From CAIWHR01 sp963726765 (lineage in GTDB: Bacteria > Pseudomonadota > Gammaproteobacteria > Burkholderiales > Casimicrobiaceae), in the NCBI GenBank assembly GCA_963726765.1, contig CAVSDH010000009.1, positions 45,140-109,139 of the forward strand: a stretch of 64,000 nt of DNA. The letters run 5' to 3'. The number at the start of each line of letters is the position of its first letter. The stretch's first letter is position 1. The notes below the pieces were generated by a model. That model worked only from the letters and a program-made list of their open reading frames with translations, ran no database searches and was not told the DNA's origin. Positions 36,015-45,230 of the stretch are shown piece by piece. The position numbers and the translations under genes were made by a program.

Positions 36015-36031
36015 GTTGCAACAATTGCAAC
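36015..36031. promoter_or_regulatory. Inverted repeat in an AT-rich divergent promoter region
   Basis: GTTGCAA (36015-36021) and TTGCAAC (36025-36031) form a perfect inverted repeat with a 3-base spacer. It sits between the divergently read exported-protein gene (start 35912) and the degenerate-GGDEF gene (start 36171), in one of the most AT-rich patches of the window, with another TTGCAA half-site at 35993-35998. A dimeric regulator binding here is plausible but not identified. Confidence 0.4.
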
Positions 36032-36170
36032 GTCGTGCCTGATTTCCGCCCTATACTTCGCAACGGTTGGGCGGAATGCGTTCCGCGGGCCACCCCGGCA
36101 GCCTCGCGGCCCGACGTGCGCCGGCCCGCGGCGACGAATTTCGTCCTCCAGGACGGCGGCAGGGGTCTTC

Positions 36171-37766
36171 ATGATCAACGCAAGGCAGGAGATTTTTGCC
36201 CCGGTATTCGACCAGATCACGCTGGGCGGCCGGGGCAGCGTCGCGCGCACGCTCGAGGCGGCAATTTCCGAGCACGGCGGCGTCGATACGCCGCTGCACA
36301 GGGCGCTGGCGGCCATCGCTCGCGGCGCACGCAGCGTCAATGACGGTCGCTACGAGGAAGCGCTGCACGCGATCATTCCGGCGCTGGAAGAACTGGAACG
36401 CAGTGCCTTCAACAAACGGCTGGGCTGGCTGCACACCTTGGTGGGGTTTGCCGTGGGAATGATGGGCAACCCCGAACGCGGACTGGAATGGACGGCGCGC
36501 GCGGTTTCGGCCGTCGATGCAACGCCAAGCTCCGTCGACAGCTTCACCGCCTACTGCAACCATGGTTGTCTGCTGGGAATGGTCGGTGAGCACGATGCTT
36601 CCAGGGAGTTGCTGGAACAGGCTCTGGGGATTGCGATCTCGACCGGCAACGTGGGAAGTCAATACGTCGCGTTGTCGAACATCTCCTACGGGTTGCTGAT
36701 GAAGCTGCAACAGAGCGAGACGTTGTCTCCGGCCCAGAAGATAGCCTTGGCAAGCCAGGCGCTGAAGTACGCGGAGCGGGCAAGGAAGCTGTGCTCCGGA
36801 GAGAAACTCGGCCTCGACCCCGGGGTGATGGACAGTCTTGTCGGTCAGGCCCTGCTGCACGCCGGAGATGTGTCGCGCGCCAAGGCCATGTTCACGCAAG
36901 CGTTGCGGCGAGGTCTCGTGCATCCGAGTGAGAGCGTGGACGCGCACCTGGGCCTCGCAATCGCCCATCGGTTGAGCAAAGAATACGACGACGCGCGCGC
37001 CCATTTGCAGACTGCCCACGAGATCGCGGCCACCGGACAACTTGGCCTGGCACTGGATCGCGTGATGGCCGAGGGCGCGCTTCTGGAAAGTTCGGCAGGA
37101 AACATGCCGGCCGCCCTGGACTGGACAACCCGCCGCTGCAGCTTTCTCGAGAAGCACTACAAGCAGCGGCTGCGACTGCTGGCGCGAAGCACGGAACTCG
37201 CCACCCAGGCCGACTCGGCCAGCCAGAAAGCTTCGCGCTACCAGGAGGAAGCCGAAACGCTCATCTCGGCGAGCCGCGACTGGGACGATGAAAAACTTCG
37301 CGATGCGCTCACCGGCACATTCAATCGCCGAGGGCTCGCGCGGGTTGCGGGCCATATCTTTGCGCCCTTCCGGCGGCTGGCGACCGTCGTCATCGATATC
37401 GACCATTTCACGTCGATCAACGAATCCCTCGGCCGCTCCACCGGCGACCTGCTGCTGAAGCACGTCGCCGCGACCATAGCGGCGCACATGCGCAACGCCG
37501 ATCAGTGCGCGCGCGTCGAGGGCGCCGAGTTTCAGTTGCTGCTGCTGGACACGTCGCCCGACGCAGCATTTGAAACCTGCGAGCAGATCCGAGCCGCCGT
37601 CGAGCAGGAACAATGGATACCGGCGCACCCGGATGTCCGGATCACGATCAGTATCGGCATCTGCAATCGTTCGTCGGAGAAGAGTTTCGAGGCCACCTTG
37701 GCGGCGGCGGACAGGGCGCTCGAGCAAGCCAAGAAATCCGGCAGGAACAGGACGTGCGTCGCCTGA
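36171..37766 (+). CDS. TPR-repeat protein with degenerate GGDEF domain
   Basis: This 531-residue cytoplasmic protein has about 330 residues of helical TPR-like repeat (for example LHTLVGFAVGMMGNPERGLE), a short coil, and a GGDEF domain from about 378, which begins DALTGTFNRRG. The metal-binding segment VVIDIDHFTSINESLGRSTG is good, but the signature loop reads RVEGAEFQLLL where GGDEF is expected. This loss of two glycines and the aspartate makes diguanylate cyclase activity doubtful, so it is more likely a c-di-GMP or protein-binding sensor. No EAL domain is present. A cluster of inverted repeats lies upstream. Convergent with the LysR gene. Confidence 0.85.
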   Translation: MINARQEIFAPVFDQITLGGRGSVARTLEAAISEHGGVDTPLHRALAAIARGARSVNDGRYEEALHAIIPALEELERSAFNKRLGWLHTLVGFAVGMMGNPERGLEWTARAVSAVDATPSSVDSFTAYCNHGCLLGMVGEHDASRELLEQALGIAISTGNVGSQYVALSNISYGLLMKLQQSETLSPAQKIALASQALKYAERARKLCSGEKLGLDPGVMDSLVGQALLHAGDVSRAKAMFTQALRRGLVHPSESVDAHLGLAIAHRLSKEYDDARAHLQTAHEIAATGQLGLALDRVMAEGALLESSAGNMPAALDWTTRRCSFLEKHYKQRLRLLARSTELATQADSASQKASRYQEEAETLISASRDWDDEKLRDALTGTFNRRGLARVAGHIFAPFRRLATVVIDIDHFTSINESLGRSTGDLLLKHVAATIAAHMRNADQCARVEGAEFQLLLLDTSPDAAFETCEQIRAAVEQEQWIPAHPDVRITISIGICNRSSEKSFEATLAAADRALEQAKKSGRNRTCVA

Positions 37767-37781
37767 CAGCCGTGCCCGGTC

Positions 37782-38684
37782 CTAGGCTTGGGCAATGCTC
37801 CTCGCCAGGTCCAGGACCATGTTGGCCGAAGGCGCGAGGATCCGATTCTTGGGCCAGATGGCGTGCACGTACGCATACAGACTGGATGGATCGTCCGGAT
37901 CGACGGCGCTCAGCGAATCCGAAAACTGCCCGAAAACCTGTACCGGCAGAATCCCGATCAGGTCGGTCGTAGCGACCAGGTTGGCGAGAACGCTCAAGTC
38001 ATCGCATTCGATTGCGATGGGAATCTTTTCCGACGCCTCCAGACCGAAGCAGGCGTGAACTTCGCGGTCTATGGCCGTTTCGACTCGTGCCAATGCCAGA
38101 CGATACTTCATCAAGTCCCTGGCGGTCACTCGACCCGAGGTCGAAAGAGGATGCCCGGTACGACAGCAAACGACGCACTTGAATATGGCCAGCTTCTTGG
38201 ATGCGTAACGCTCCTCGTTGGCCGCCACGTTCCGAATGTCACCCAGGCAGATGTCGATGTCGTTCTCATCCAGTCGATCGATGAGCGCCGACATGTTTCC
38301 GAGCTCTACCTGGATCAGCAGATGCGGCGTCTGCCGATGCATTGAGCGTATGAGCTCCGGAATGAGAATCGACGCCGGAATCGGCCCGGCGCCAATGCAA
38401 ACCCGGTCGAAGTCCCCTCGCTTGAGCAAATCGAGATTGAGTTCGAAGCGTTTGTTCTCGAAATCGAGCGCCCTCGCGTGCCCCAGGAGGGCTTCCCCGG
38501 CAGCCGTAAGCGTTGCGCCGTTCATGTTTCGATGAAACAGCTGCAGACCCAGATCATCCTCGACCGATTGAATGCTTCGACTGAAGGCCGACGGACTGAG
38601 ATGAACGCGTGTCGCGGCTCGTGAAATGCGCCCTTCCTCGGCCAACGCGATGAGATGAACCAGGCTCCTGGGGCTGAGTTTCAT
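37782..38684 (-). CDS. LysR-family transcriptional regulator
   Basis: The 300-residue protein has the LysR winged helix at its N-terminus (MKLSPRSLVHLIALAEEGRI, then ATRVHLSPSAFSRSIQSVED) and a periplasmic-binding-like effector domain after residue 90. The ATG at 38684 is preferred because the family usually starts right at the helix; an ATG 54 bases upstream adds an unlikely extension. It is divergent from the EamA transporter gene across 523 bases, the usual layout in which a LysR regulator controls an exporter. No matching operator was identified. Confidence 0.88.
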   Translation of the reverse strand: MKLSPRSLVHLIALAEEGRISRAATRVHLSPSAFSRSIQSVEDDLGLQLFHRNMNGATLTAAGEALLGHARALDFENKRFELNLDLLKRGDFDRVCIGAGPIPASILIPELIRSMHRQTPHLLIQVELGNMSALIDRLDENDIDICLGDIRNVAANEERYASKKLAIFKCVVCCRTGHPLSTSGRVTARDLMKYRLALARVETAIDREVHACFGLEASEKIPIAIECDDLSVLANLVATTDLIGILPVQVFGQFSDSLSAVDPDDPSSLYAYVHAIWPKNRILAPSANMVLDLARSIAQA

Positions 38685-39207
38685 TGGGGCTGATCCATCA
38701 CGGAATCTGCATTTCCAACAGGCAACCCCTGCGGCCACTGCAAGCTCAAGACAGCGCTATACGGCTCGGTTGCGGAAGTGTTGCATGAGAATAGAGTCGT
38801 ACGGGCGACCACAAGAATTGCGGGGCTTCCATTGAACCTATCGTTGCCCCCGCCTTCAGAAAATTCGTAAATTGTGTGAATCTTGCCTGCTCCGGAGAGG
38901 CGATTCCATCAATAAACCCGTACGCCTTTCGGCCCAACGGTAACCCGGGCATTTGTCTTCGCGATTGAGGCGTCGTTACGTCACAGTCAGTTGACCAACG
39001 TTGGGTAGGTACCGGTGCTGCCGCCACGGGCCGAGGACACCCGCTGACGACGGGTCGCTGATGTTCAGTCGTGGAAACTGGCGGACCACAGACGACCGCG
39101 CCGCCCGAATGTAACGAAAAACCACGCCTACGGCGTCACACAACCGCTCCATCTTCCCGTCCGCTCGCCTGCGTCACCCAGCGATACGCTATCACAGCGG
39201 ACACCTC
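38685..39207. other. Intergenic region between LysR regulator and EamA transporter
   Basis: This 523-base divergent gap holds no gene that I can support; a 93-codon frame at 38746-39027 on the minus strand has no ribosome site or coding character. The centre (about 38840-38890) is AT-rich and is the likely promoter area for the transporter, but no TnA box or -35/-10 pair was clear enough to name. Confidence 0.6.
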
Positions 39208-40101
39208 ATGCGATTGGACTTCCCGTCCGTCGACGCTCGCCACGCGCGCCAGCAGATCGTGTTTTCGGTGGTCTTTGTTCTGCTCTGGAGTACAGGCTTC
39301 ATTGTTGCGAAATATGGGCTGCCGTATGCGCCGCCACTCAAGTTTCTTTTGTACCGCTTCGTGCTCGCCGCGACATTGATCGTTGTCGTCGCCGTGGCCA
39401 CGCGCGCGCCGTGGGGATACTCGAGGATTGAGGTCGGACACATCGCGGTTTCGGCGTGGCTCGTCCACGGGATCTGCCTGGGCGGAGTTTTCATGGCGAT
39501 GGCCCGCGGGATGCCGGCCGGCATCGACGCGCTTCTGGTCGGGCTGCAACCGATATTGACGGTCGTCATTGCGCGGGTGTGGTTCGGCGAGCGGGTCGTG
39601 CCGCGTCAGTGTCTTGGGTTCGCTTTGGGGTTGGGTGGTGTCTGGCTCATCGTGCGGCACAAGGTCGCGCCAGCATCCGACGTGGCGGGACTCGTTGCCA
39701 TCGCCGCCGCGCTTCTCGCGATCAGCATCGGCACGCTTTGCCAGAAGCGGTTTTGCTCGCGGGTCGATTTGAGGAGCGGGTCCGTCATCCAGTTCGCCGC
39801 GTGCGCGCTCGTCTACCTGCCGATAGTCGTCCTGCTGGAGCCGGCTCCCGTGCGCTTTACGCCCGAGTTCAACTTCGCGCTCGGCTGGTCGGCGATCGTG
39901 CTTTCCGTCCGCGCGATCAGGCTCTTCTATTGGTTGTTGCGCCATGGCGCGGCAGCAAACGTCGCTCGGCTCTTCTTTCTCGTTCCGGCATCCACCGCCG
40001 TGATGGCCGCGCTGATGTTCGGCGAGAAGATCGACGCGATCGCGGTGGCAGGCATGGTGCTGATCGGCGTCGCCGTGGATTTGGCGCGAGCGCCCGTCTG
40101 A
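39208..40101 (+). CDS. EamA-family (drug/metabolite superfamily) transporter
   Basis: This 297-residue inner-membrane protein has about ten hydrophobic segments in two EamA repeats. The opening QIVFSVVFVLLWSTGFIVAK and PAGIDALLVGLQPILTVVIA are typical, as is GAAANVARLFFLVPASTAVM in the second repeat. These proteins export small metabolites, amino acids or drugs. It is divergent from a LysR regulator, so inducible expression is likely. The frame is intact. The substrate is unknown. Confidence 0.88.
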   Translation: MRLDFPSVDARHARQQIVFSVVFVLLWSTGFIVAKYGLPYAPPLKFLLYRFVLAATLIVVVAVATRAPWGYSRIEVGHIAVSAWLVHGICLGGVFMAMARGMPAGIDALLVGLQPILTVVIARVWFGERVVPRQCLGFALGLGGVWLIVRHKVAPASDVAGLVAIAAALLAISIGTLCQKRFCSRVDLRSGSVIQFAACALVYLPIVVLLEPAPVRFTPEFNFALGWSAIVLSVRAIRLFYWLLRHGAAANVARLFFLVPASTAVMAALMFGEKIDAIAVAGMVLIGVAVDLARAPV

Positions 40102-40560
40102 ACGCTTCCCCTCCGGCACCGGGGTGTTGTCGCGCGGCTTCGCACGACCCACCGCGCGCGAGCACGAGGTCCCAAGTGCGAGCTCGCACGCTTTCCGTCG
40201 ATCTAACGACATTTCGGTTCGAAGCGTGGTCCAGGCAAGATGCCCATTCTGGGCAACGGAGGTCGCGCATCTACTGGTGATGACCGACCGCGAACCGAAA
40301 CAAGCGCATCCAACGCCGGTCGGTCAACGCCGTTTCCGACCCGCTGCCGACATTACGCGGAGGCGAAGCCGGACATTGACGCGCACGGAAACTGCCGTTC
40401 GCGCCAGAGCAAAGGAATGGCGCAATATTCGCCAGCAGGGTGCCAACGAACCGGCGCTCCGGCTCAGCTAGGCCTTCGCGATCGATCGACGTATCGCTTG
40501 TCGGACGCGACCTTCGTTACCCGCTCCTGCGCGGCGGCGGACAAACGCATGCGAGCGGTC
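40102..40560. other. Intergenic region between EamA transporter and Ser/Thr kinase gene
   Basis: I see no gene in this 459-base stretch. Several frames are open but none has a ribosome site plus recognisable protein. There is a weak inverted repeat, TGGCG and CGCCA, around 40418-40436 near the kinase gene stop side, and no clear terminator with a T run. It may contain the transcription ends of both convergent flanks. Confidence 0.5.
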
Positions 40561-43500
40561 TTAGCGGGCGCGGCTCAGGCGTTCGGCCTCGGCACGCAAT
40601 GGTCGCGCGAGGTCGTTTCGGCCGCGCGCGGTCCAGGCATCGGCCAGCGCAAGCGCCGTCTGTTCGTGCCAGACGCTGCCCGGGAGATCGTGTGCACGAC
40701 GCAGCGCGAGGGCCGCTTCCAGGCTGGCTGTCGCGCCAGCGGCATCACCGGTCGCCGACAGGGCGCGGCCCCGTTCCAGCAGGGCCTCCGCCTGCGCTGC
40801 CACCGGGCGAAAGCCCTCGGGCAGTGCCGCAATCGCGTTCAGGGCCGATTGGGCCGCCGCCAGCGAGTCCTTGGGCCGTCCACGCAGGTGAAGTGCGCGC
40901 GCCCGCTCGATGTCGAGGCTGATGCGGTCGGCCGGGGCAGCCGGGCGGCTCGAACCGAGCAATTCCCAGGCCGCATCGAGGTTGCCTGCGGCGAGTTCGA
41001 CGCGCGCGCGGCTTATCGCGTAGGCTGCGTCGGACAGCGGGGTGGCGACCCCGGCGGCGAACCGCTTCCAGCGCGCCTCGGCCGACGACAGGGTCCGATG
41101 CGCGGTACCGATGTCGCCCAGCAGCGCCTGCGCTTCGGCCAGTGTGCGCTCAAGGTCGGCGAGCAGCGGTGAGTTCGGGAGCATCTGCCCCAGCTCCTGA
41201 ATCTCGGCCTGCAGCACGGGGGCCATCAGGTCTGGTCGGCCGCGATCCATCTGCAGAAGATTTAGCTGACCGGCGGCGAAGCTTCGCCACTGGGCGACGT
41301 AGCGCGGATCGTTGGCGCGCATTGCCGTCCGGACGACGTCATGCAGGGCGCTGCCCTCGCTGGTACGGCCGCGCCTCAGCAGCTCGTTGCCGAGGACGAT
41401 CTTGGACCTCAGCGTATCGGGATGTGCGTCGCCGTGAACGTTCGTGTTCAGCTCCACTCCAGCACGGCAGCTGGCTTCGGATTGTTCGAGCTTCATCTGT
41501 CCGCGAAGCGCGGCGGCCAGCGTCGTGATCGGCGTCGCCAGCCACGCCGACGCACCCGCCCCCTGCCGCCTGGCGGCGTCGATCGCCTTTTCCGCCTGTG
41601 CGACGCCGCCGTCGAAGTCGTAGGCGTTGATGCGCGCCCTGGAAGCCAGGACATAGGCGGTCACCAGCCCATCATCGCCGGGCGCATAGCGGAGAAAGTA
41701 CGCCACGGCGCCATCGGCTGCCTGCTGTGCTCGCAGTAGGGACTCGTACCTTCCGTAGTGGGCGGCGACGAGCAGTGCCTCGCCTTGCATGTCGACCCCG
41801 CGCTCGCCGGAAGCCTCGAGTATTGCCAGCGCCTCGTCCAGCAGCGTCGGAATCTCGGCCCGCTGATCGCTCTCCTGCAGCGTCTGGACGTACGCGAGGA
41901 GGGCCTTGGCCACCCGCGCGTCCCGGGCGCCGTAGGTTGCACGCGCAAGCTCGACGCGGCGGCGCTGCAGCTGCGCCGCCTGGGCCTCGAGGCCGAGCTG
42001 GGAGTACATGTCGGCCAAGGTTGCCATGACCTCGAGGCGGCTTGCCGGTACGTCGCTCAACGCGCTGTCGACGCGCGATGCGCCAAGGTCGAGCAACTCG
42101 CGCGCAGTCGTTTGCTGTGCCTTCAGCGGATCGGCCTGCGTCGTCCTGCTGGCGTTGAAGATGTCGAGCAGGAAGCCTTGCACCGCCTTGGCCGTGGCCG
42201 CCTCGTTCCGGGCAAGCGCGGCCTGTTCCCGCGCTACCGAGGCCTGCCAGATCGAAAGGGCGGCGGCCGCGACCACGACCGCCGCAAATGCGATGCCGAC
42301 CGCCAAGCCGACTGCATGGCGTTCGACGAACTTGCGCACGCGATACCAAAGTGAGTCCGGGCGGGCCTGCACCGGCTCGCCGGCCAGATAACGGCGCAGA
42401 TCGGCGGCGAGAGCGTCTACGGTGCCGTAGCGCTCGACGGGGTCCTTCTTCAGCGCCTTGGCCAGAATGGTGTCGAGATCGCCGGCGAGCGCTCGATGCA
42501 GTCGCGTCACCGTGGTGCCACGCTGCTTCGCCTTCGCCGCATCGACCTGTGCCTGGCTCGTCCGCATCGTGTCCGCGTCTACGATCGCTTCCTCGACCTG
42601 CGCGCGTGAATCGCGCTTCACCCGATACGGGAGCGACCCGACCAGCAGTTCGTAGAGCACGACACCGAGCGAGTACACGTCGCTCGCCGTGCCGAGCGGG
42701 AGCCCGAGGACCTGTTCCGGCGATGCATACCACAGCGTGAGCGCGCGGCCGCCCAATTGCGTCAGTTCCGTTTCCCGCGCTTCCCCGTCGCTCAGGAGCT
42801 TGGCGATGCCGAAATCGAGCAGCTTCACGTCGCTCTGTGCCGTGACCAGGATGTTCGTCGGCTTCAGGTCCCGATGCACGATTAGTCGCCCATGGGCGTA
42901 TTGGACGGCGGCAAGCACCTGCAGGTAGAGCCCGATCCGCGCGCGCAGATCAAGCCCGAGGCGGTCACAGCGCGCGAGCAGCGGCTCGCCTTCGACGTAT
43001 TCGAGCGCGAGGTAGGGTCTTCCCTCGGGAGTGACGCCGGCGTCGTAGAGATGAGCGATGTTCGGGTGCGCGAGGCCGGCCAGGATGTCCCGCTCGCGCG
43101 CCAGGCGCTCGGCCAGCCGCCGCTGGGGCAGCGTGCTGTGCGGGAGCTTCAGCGCCACCGTTCGCTTGAGCGTGCCGTCGTTGCGTTCGGCCAGCCAGAC
43201 CGTGCCCATGCCGCCGCGACCGAGCTCGCGCAGCAGGCGATACGGGCCCACGGCGACGCCGGGCTCGAGTCCGTCCGCGTCCGGAGTCGCATCGGCACCG
43301 AACTTGGGCAGTGTCGCGAGGAAGTCCCGGGTCCGGGTGCCTTCCTCGCCCGTCGCCAGCAGCTCCTGCAGCATCGGCTTGTAGGCCGCATGCTCGGGGC
43401 CGAGCGCGTCGAGCCAAGCGGCACGCGCGGCGTGCGGCAGCGCCTGCAGCGTGTCGACGAGCTGCGATAGCTCGCGCAGCTGGGCCTCGTTCAATGCCAT
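40561..43500 (-). CDS. Serine/threonine protein kinase with membrane span and TPR-like C-terminus
   Basis: The 979-residue protein is a Hanks-type kinase. The glycine loop LGRGGMGTVWLAERNDG, the catalytic HRD in LIVHRDLKPTNILV and the DFG in VKLLDFGIAKLL are all intact, so it should be active. Residues about 395-417 form one membrane segment (GLAVGIAFAAVVVAAAALSI), followed by a large periplasmic helical-repeat region. The ATG at 43500 is preferred over one 18 bases upstream. The gene lies 81 bases downstream of an ECF sigma factor in the same direction, a known genomic pairing, so the kinase probably phosphorylates the sigma factor or its partner. Confidence 0.9.
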   Translation of the reverse strand: MALNEAQLRELSQLVDTLQALPHAARAAWLDALGPEHAAYKPMLQELLATGEEGTRTRDFLATLPKFGADATPDADGLEPGVAVGPYRLLRELGRGGMGTVWLAERNDGTLKRTVALKLPHSTLPQRRLAERLARERDILAGLAHPNIAHLYDAGVTPEGRPYLALEYVEGEPLLARCDRLGLDLRARIGLYLQVLAAVQYAHGRLIVHRDLKPTNILVTAQSDVKLLDFGIAKLLSDGEARETELTQLGGRALTLWYASPEQVLGLPLGTASDVYSLGVVLYELLVGSLPYRVKRDSRAQVEEAIVDADTMRTSQAQVDAAKAKQRGTTVTRLHRALAGDLDTILAKALKKDPVERYGTVDALAADLRRYLAGEPVQARPDSLWYRVRKFVERHAVGLAVGIAFAAVVVAAAALSIWQASVAREQAALARNEAATAKAVQGFLLDIFNASRTTQADPLKAQQTTARELLDLGASRVDSALSDVPASRLEVMATLADMYSQLGLEAQAAQLQRRRVELARATYGARDARVAKALLAYVQTLQESDQRAEIPTLLDEALAILEASGERGVDMQGEALLVAAHYGRYESLLRAQQAADGAVAYFLRYAPGDDGLVTAYVLASRARINAYDFDGGVAQAEKAIDAARRQGAGASAWLATPITTLAAALRGQMKLEQSEASCRAGVELNTNVHGDAHPDTLRSKIVLGNELLRRGRTSEGSALHDVVRTAMRANDPRYVAQWRSFAAGQLNLLQMDRGRPDLMAPVLQAEIQELGQMLPNSPLLADLERTLAEAQALLGDIGTAHRTLSSAEARWKRFAAGVATPLSDAAYAISRARVELAAGNLDAAWELLGSSRPAAPADRISLDIERARALHLRGRPKDSLAAAQSALNAIAALPEGFRPVAAQAEALLERGRALSATGDAAGATASLEAALALRRAHDLPGSVWHEQTALALADAWTARGRNDLARPLRAEAERLSRAR

Positions 43501-43581
43501 CGGAATCCGGCGACGCAACGTACGCCCAATCGTCCGGTCACGACCGGGCCGGCATGGTGCATCCGCGTGCGTGGCATCGCA

Positions 43582-44139
43582 TCAGGCATCGCGCAGCGTC
43601 GCACGGAGCAGGACCCGGGCTTTGTCCCAGAGTCGGCGAACGGTCCGGTCGCTCAACCCGAGCGCGGTCGCGATCTCCACTTCGGTGAGCCCGGCGAAAT
43701 AACGCAATTCCACGACCTCGACCAACCGTGAATCGACGGCAGCAAGCGCATCCAGCGCTTCGCTCACGGCGAGGATTTCCGCTTCGGCGGAGGGCGCGGC
43801 CTGCGCCACCGCGGTGTTCAGCGTGATGTCGACGTTGCCGCCGCCTCGCCGCTGCGCCACGCGCTCGCGGACGAGGTCGACGATGATCGAGCGCATGACT
43901 CGAGCCGAGTACGCGAGGAAGTGCGCGCGATTTTCCACGTCGATCCGGCCGACACGGACGAGGCGCAGGTAAGCATCGTTGACCAGAGCGGTCGTCTCCA
44001 TCAGCGTCAGCGGCGCGCTCTGGCGCAGGCGCGCGTGGGCAATCCGCCGGAAATCGTCATAGAGCTCGGCGAAGATCCGATCGATCGCCGCGCGGTCACC
44101 CGACCGGGCGGCGTCCAGCCATTGCGTCACACGTTGCAT
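43582..44139 (-). CDS. ECF-type RNA polymerase sigma factor linked to Ser/Thr kinase
   Basis: The 185-residue protein has sigma-2 features (LRQSAPLTLMETTALVNDAY, AHFLAYSARVMRSIIVDLVR) and a sigma-4 helix-turn-helix (FAGLTEVEIATALGLSDRTV). It resembles the ECF family that lacks a classical anti-sigma factor and is paired with protein kinases. The ATG at 44139 follows AGGGAG at a good distance. The kinase gene follows in the same direction. Its regulon cannot be read from this window. Confidence 0.88.
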   Translation of the reverse strand: MQRVTQWLDAARSGDRAAIDRIFAELYDDFRRIAHARLRQSAPLTLMETTALVNDAYLRLVRVGRIDVENRAHFLAYSARVMRSIIVDLVRERVAQRRGGGNVDITLNTAVAQAAPSAEAEILAVSEALDALAAVDSRLVEVVELRYFAGLTEVEIATALGLSDRTVRRLWDKARVLLRATLRDA

Positions 44140-44343
44140 CGGTGCTCCCTGGCCGCAAGATCGGGTATCCCCTAACGTGGGAGATGACCATGGCAGCAAG
44201 GTGGTCATCGTGCCGATTCCCCTCCGCTCGGTCAATGCCAGCCGCGCGACCACCATGGCGTGCTTCCGCAATGTCCGACTTCCGAACCGCATTCCGTATT
44301 GAGCATTGAACGGCGCTCGCCGCCGCAGTTCGAGGAGATGGCC

Positions 44344-44690
44344 ATGGTCATTCCGGACACCGTCACCGATGTCGTCACCTGCCTGTTCTTTGCAACCAAT
44401 ACCCTGCGGGTACTAGCGTACATACCGCAGATAAAGGCAGCCTGGAAGTGTGCGAACGGCGCCGCGTCGGTGAGCCGGGTCACGTGGAGTTGCTTCGCCG
44501 TCGCGCACCTAAGCGGCGCACTCTACAGTGGTGCGTCGCCCATGACCCCGGCATGGCCGCCGTCTTCACGGGCAATTCCATCGCCTGCGGGACGCTCCTG
44601 ATCGTGATCACCTGTAAACGGCGCTGCCACCGCGCCGCCCGACATCGCGGCGCGGCGGACCTCGCCGTCGGGTCGAGTCAGTTGAGGTGA
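44344..44690 (+). CDS. Small PQ-loop membrane protein (suspected frameshift near 44530)
   Basis: The first frame gives MVIPDTVTDVVTCLFFATNT and then LAYIPQIKAAWKCANGAASV, which contains the PQ-loop motif of SemiSWEET-like or related three-helix membrane proteins. Near 44530 the frame shifts by one and continues AAVFTGNSIACGTLLIVITC, a last membrane helix, so a one-base error is likely. GAGGAG at 44332-44337 supports the ATG at 44344. The full length would be near 90-115 residues. Transport of a small metabolite is possible but unknown. It converges with the small membrane protein on the other strand. Confidence 0.6.
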
Positions 44691-44692
44691 CG

Positions 44693-45016
44693 TCAGGGCC
44701 GACGGGCGATCCCGCGCGTCGCCGCGTCGTCGATGCAGGCCGTGAACGCGCGTTCCCGCTCGCGGCGGATCGCCGCACTTTTCACCGGCAGCGTATCAGC
44801 CGCCGCGCGTTGATTGGCGGCCGTGACCGCCATACGGTCGCAGCGGGCGACCAACGTTTCGGTTCGGTCCTCGTCGGGTCCACCGGCCCGCGGCAGCGCG
44901 ACGGCGGCTAGCGCTGCAGTCACCAGCGCGGCGACCGCGACGATGCCGAGCGCGCGCGTCAGGGGCTTGCGGCCGTGGGTTGCAGGGCGAGCAGTCAGGT
45001 CGGTTCTTGTCGTCAT
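44693..45016 (-). CDS. Small single-span membrane protein, hypothetical
   Basis: This 107-residue protein starts MTTRTDLTARPATHG after a GGAGAG ribosome site and has one hydrophobic helix at about residues 22-44 (ALGIVAVAALVTAALAAVAL). The following region, about 60 residues, is charged and should be periplasmic, with two cysteines. No family is recognised. It lies next to the glmS end and converges with the PQ-loop gene within 2 bases. Confidence 0.6.
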   Translation of the reverse strand: MTTRTDLTARPATHGRKPLTRALGIVAVAALVTAALAAVALPRAGGPDEDRTETLVARCDRMAVTAANQRAAADTLPVKSAAIRRERERAFTACIDDAATRGIARRP

Positions 45017-45163
45017 CGCAGTCTCTCCGCTTAGTTGGCCTCGTCCGCCGCCGCCCACTCGACTCCATAGGATCGACATGGTCAGGGCTGCGGCTTACCA
45101 AGGAATACGGAATAGCGCGACCAAACCGGACAGACCGGGAAACGCCCGGCCGATCACGCGAGG

Positions 45164-45179
45164 GTTGTCGCGCGACAAC
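45164..45179. promoter_or_regulatory. Perfect 16-base palindrome downstream of glmS
   Basis: GTTGTCGCGCGACAAC at 45164-45179 is a perfect 16-base palindrome in the 214-base gap between the glmS stop and the small membrane protein start. It lacks a T run, so it may be an operator for the small membrane protein gene or a weak terminator for glmS. Confidence 0.35.
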
Positions 45180-45230
45180 GACGCCCAAGCGATACGTGCG
45201 GGCACCGGCCGCTCGGCATCGTGGCCGCCG

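Noticed and set aside
38746..39027. 93-codon minus-strand frame upstream of the LysR gene
   Set aside because: No ribosome site, no domain and an unlikely amino-acid composition; more likely promoter DNA.
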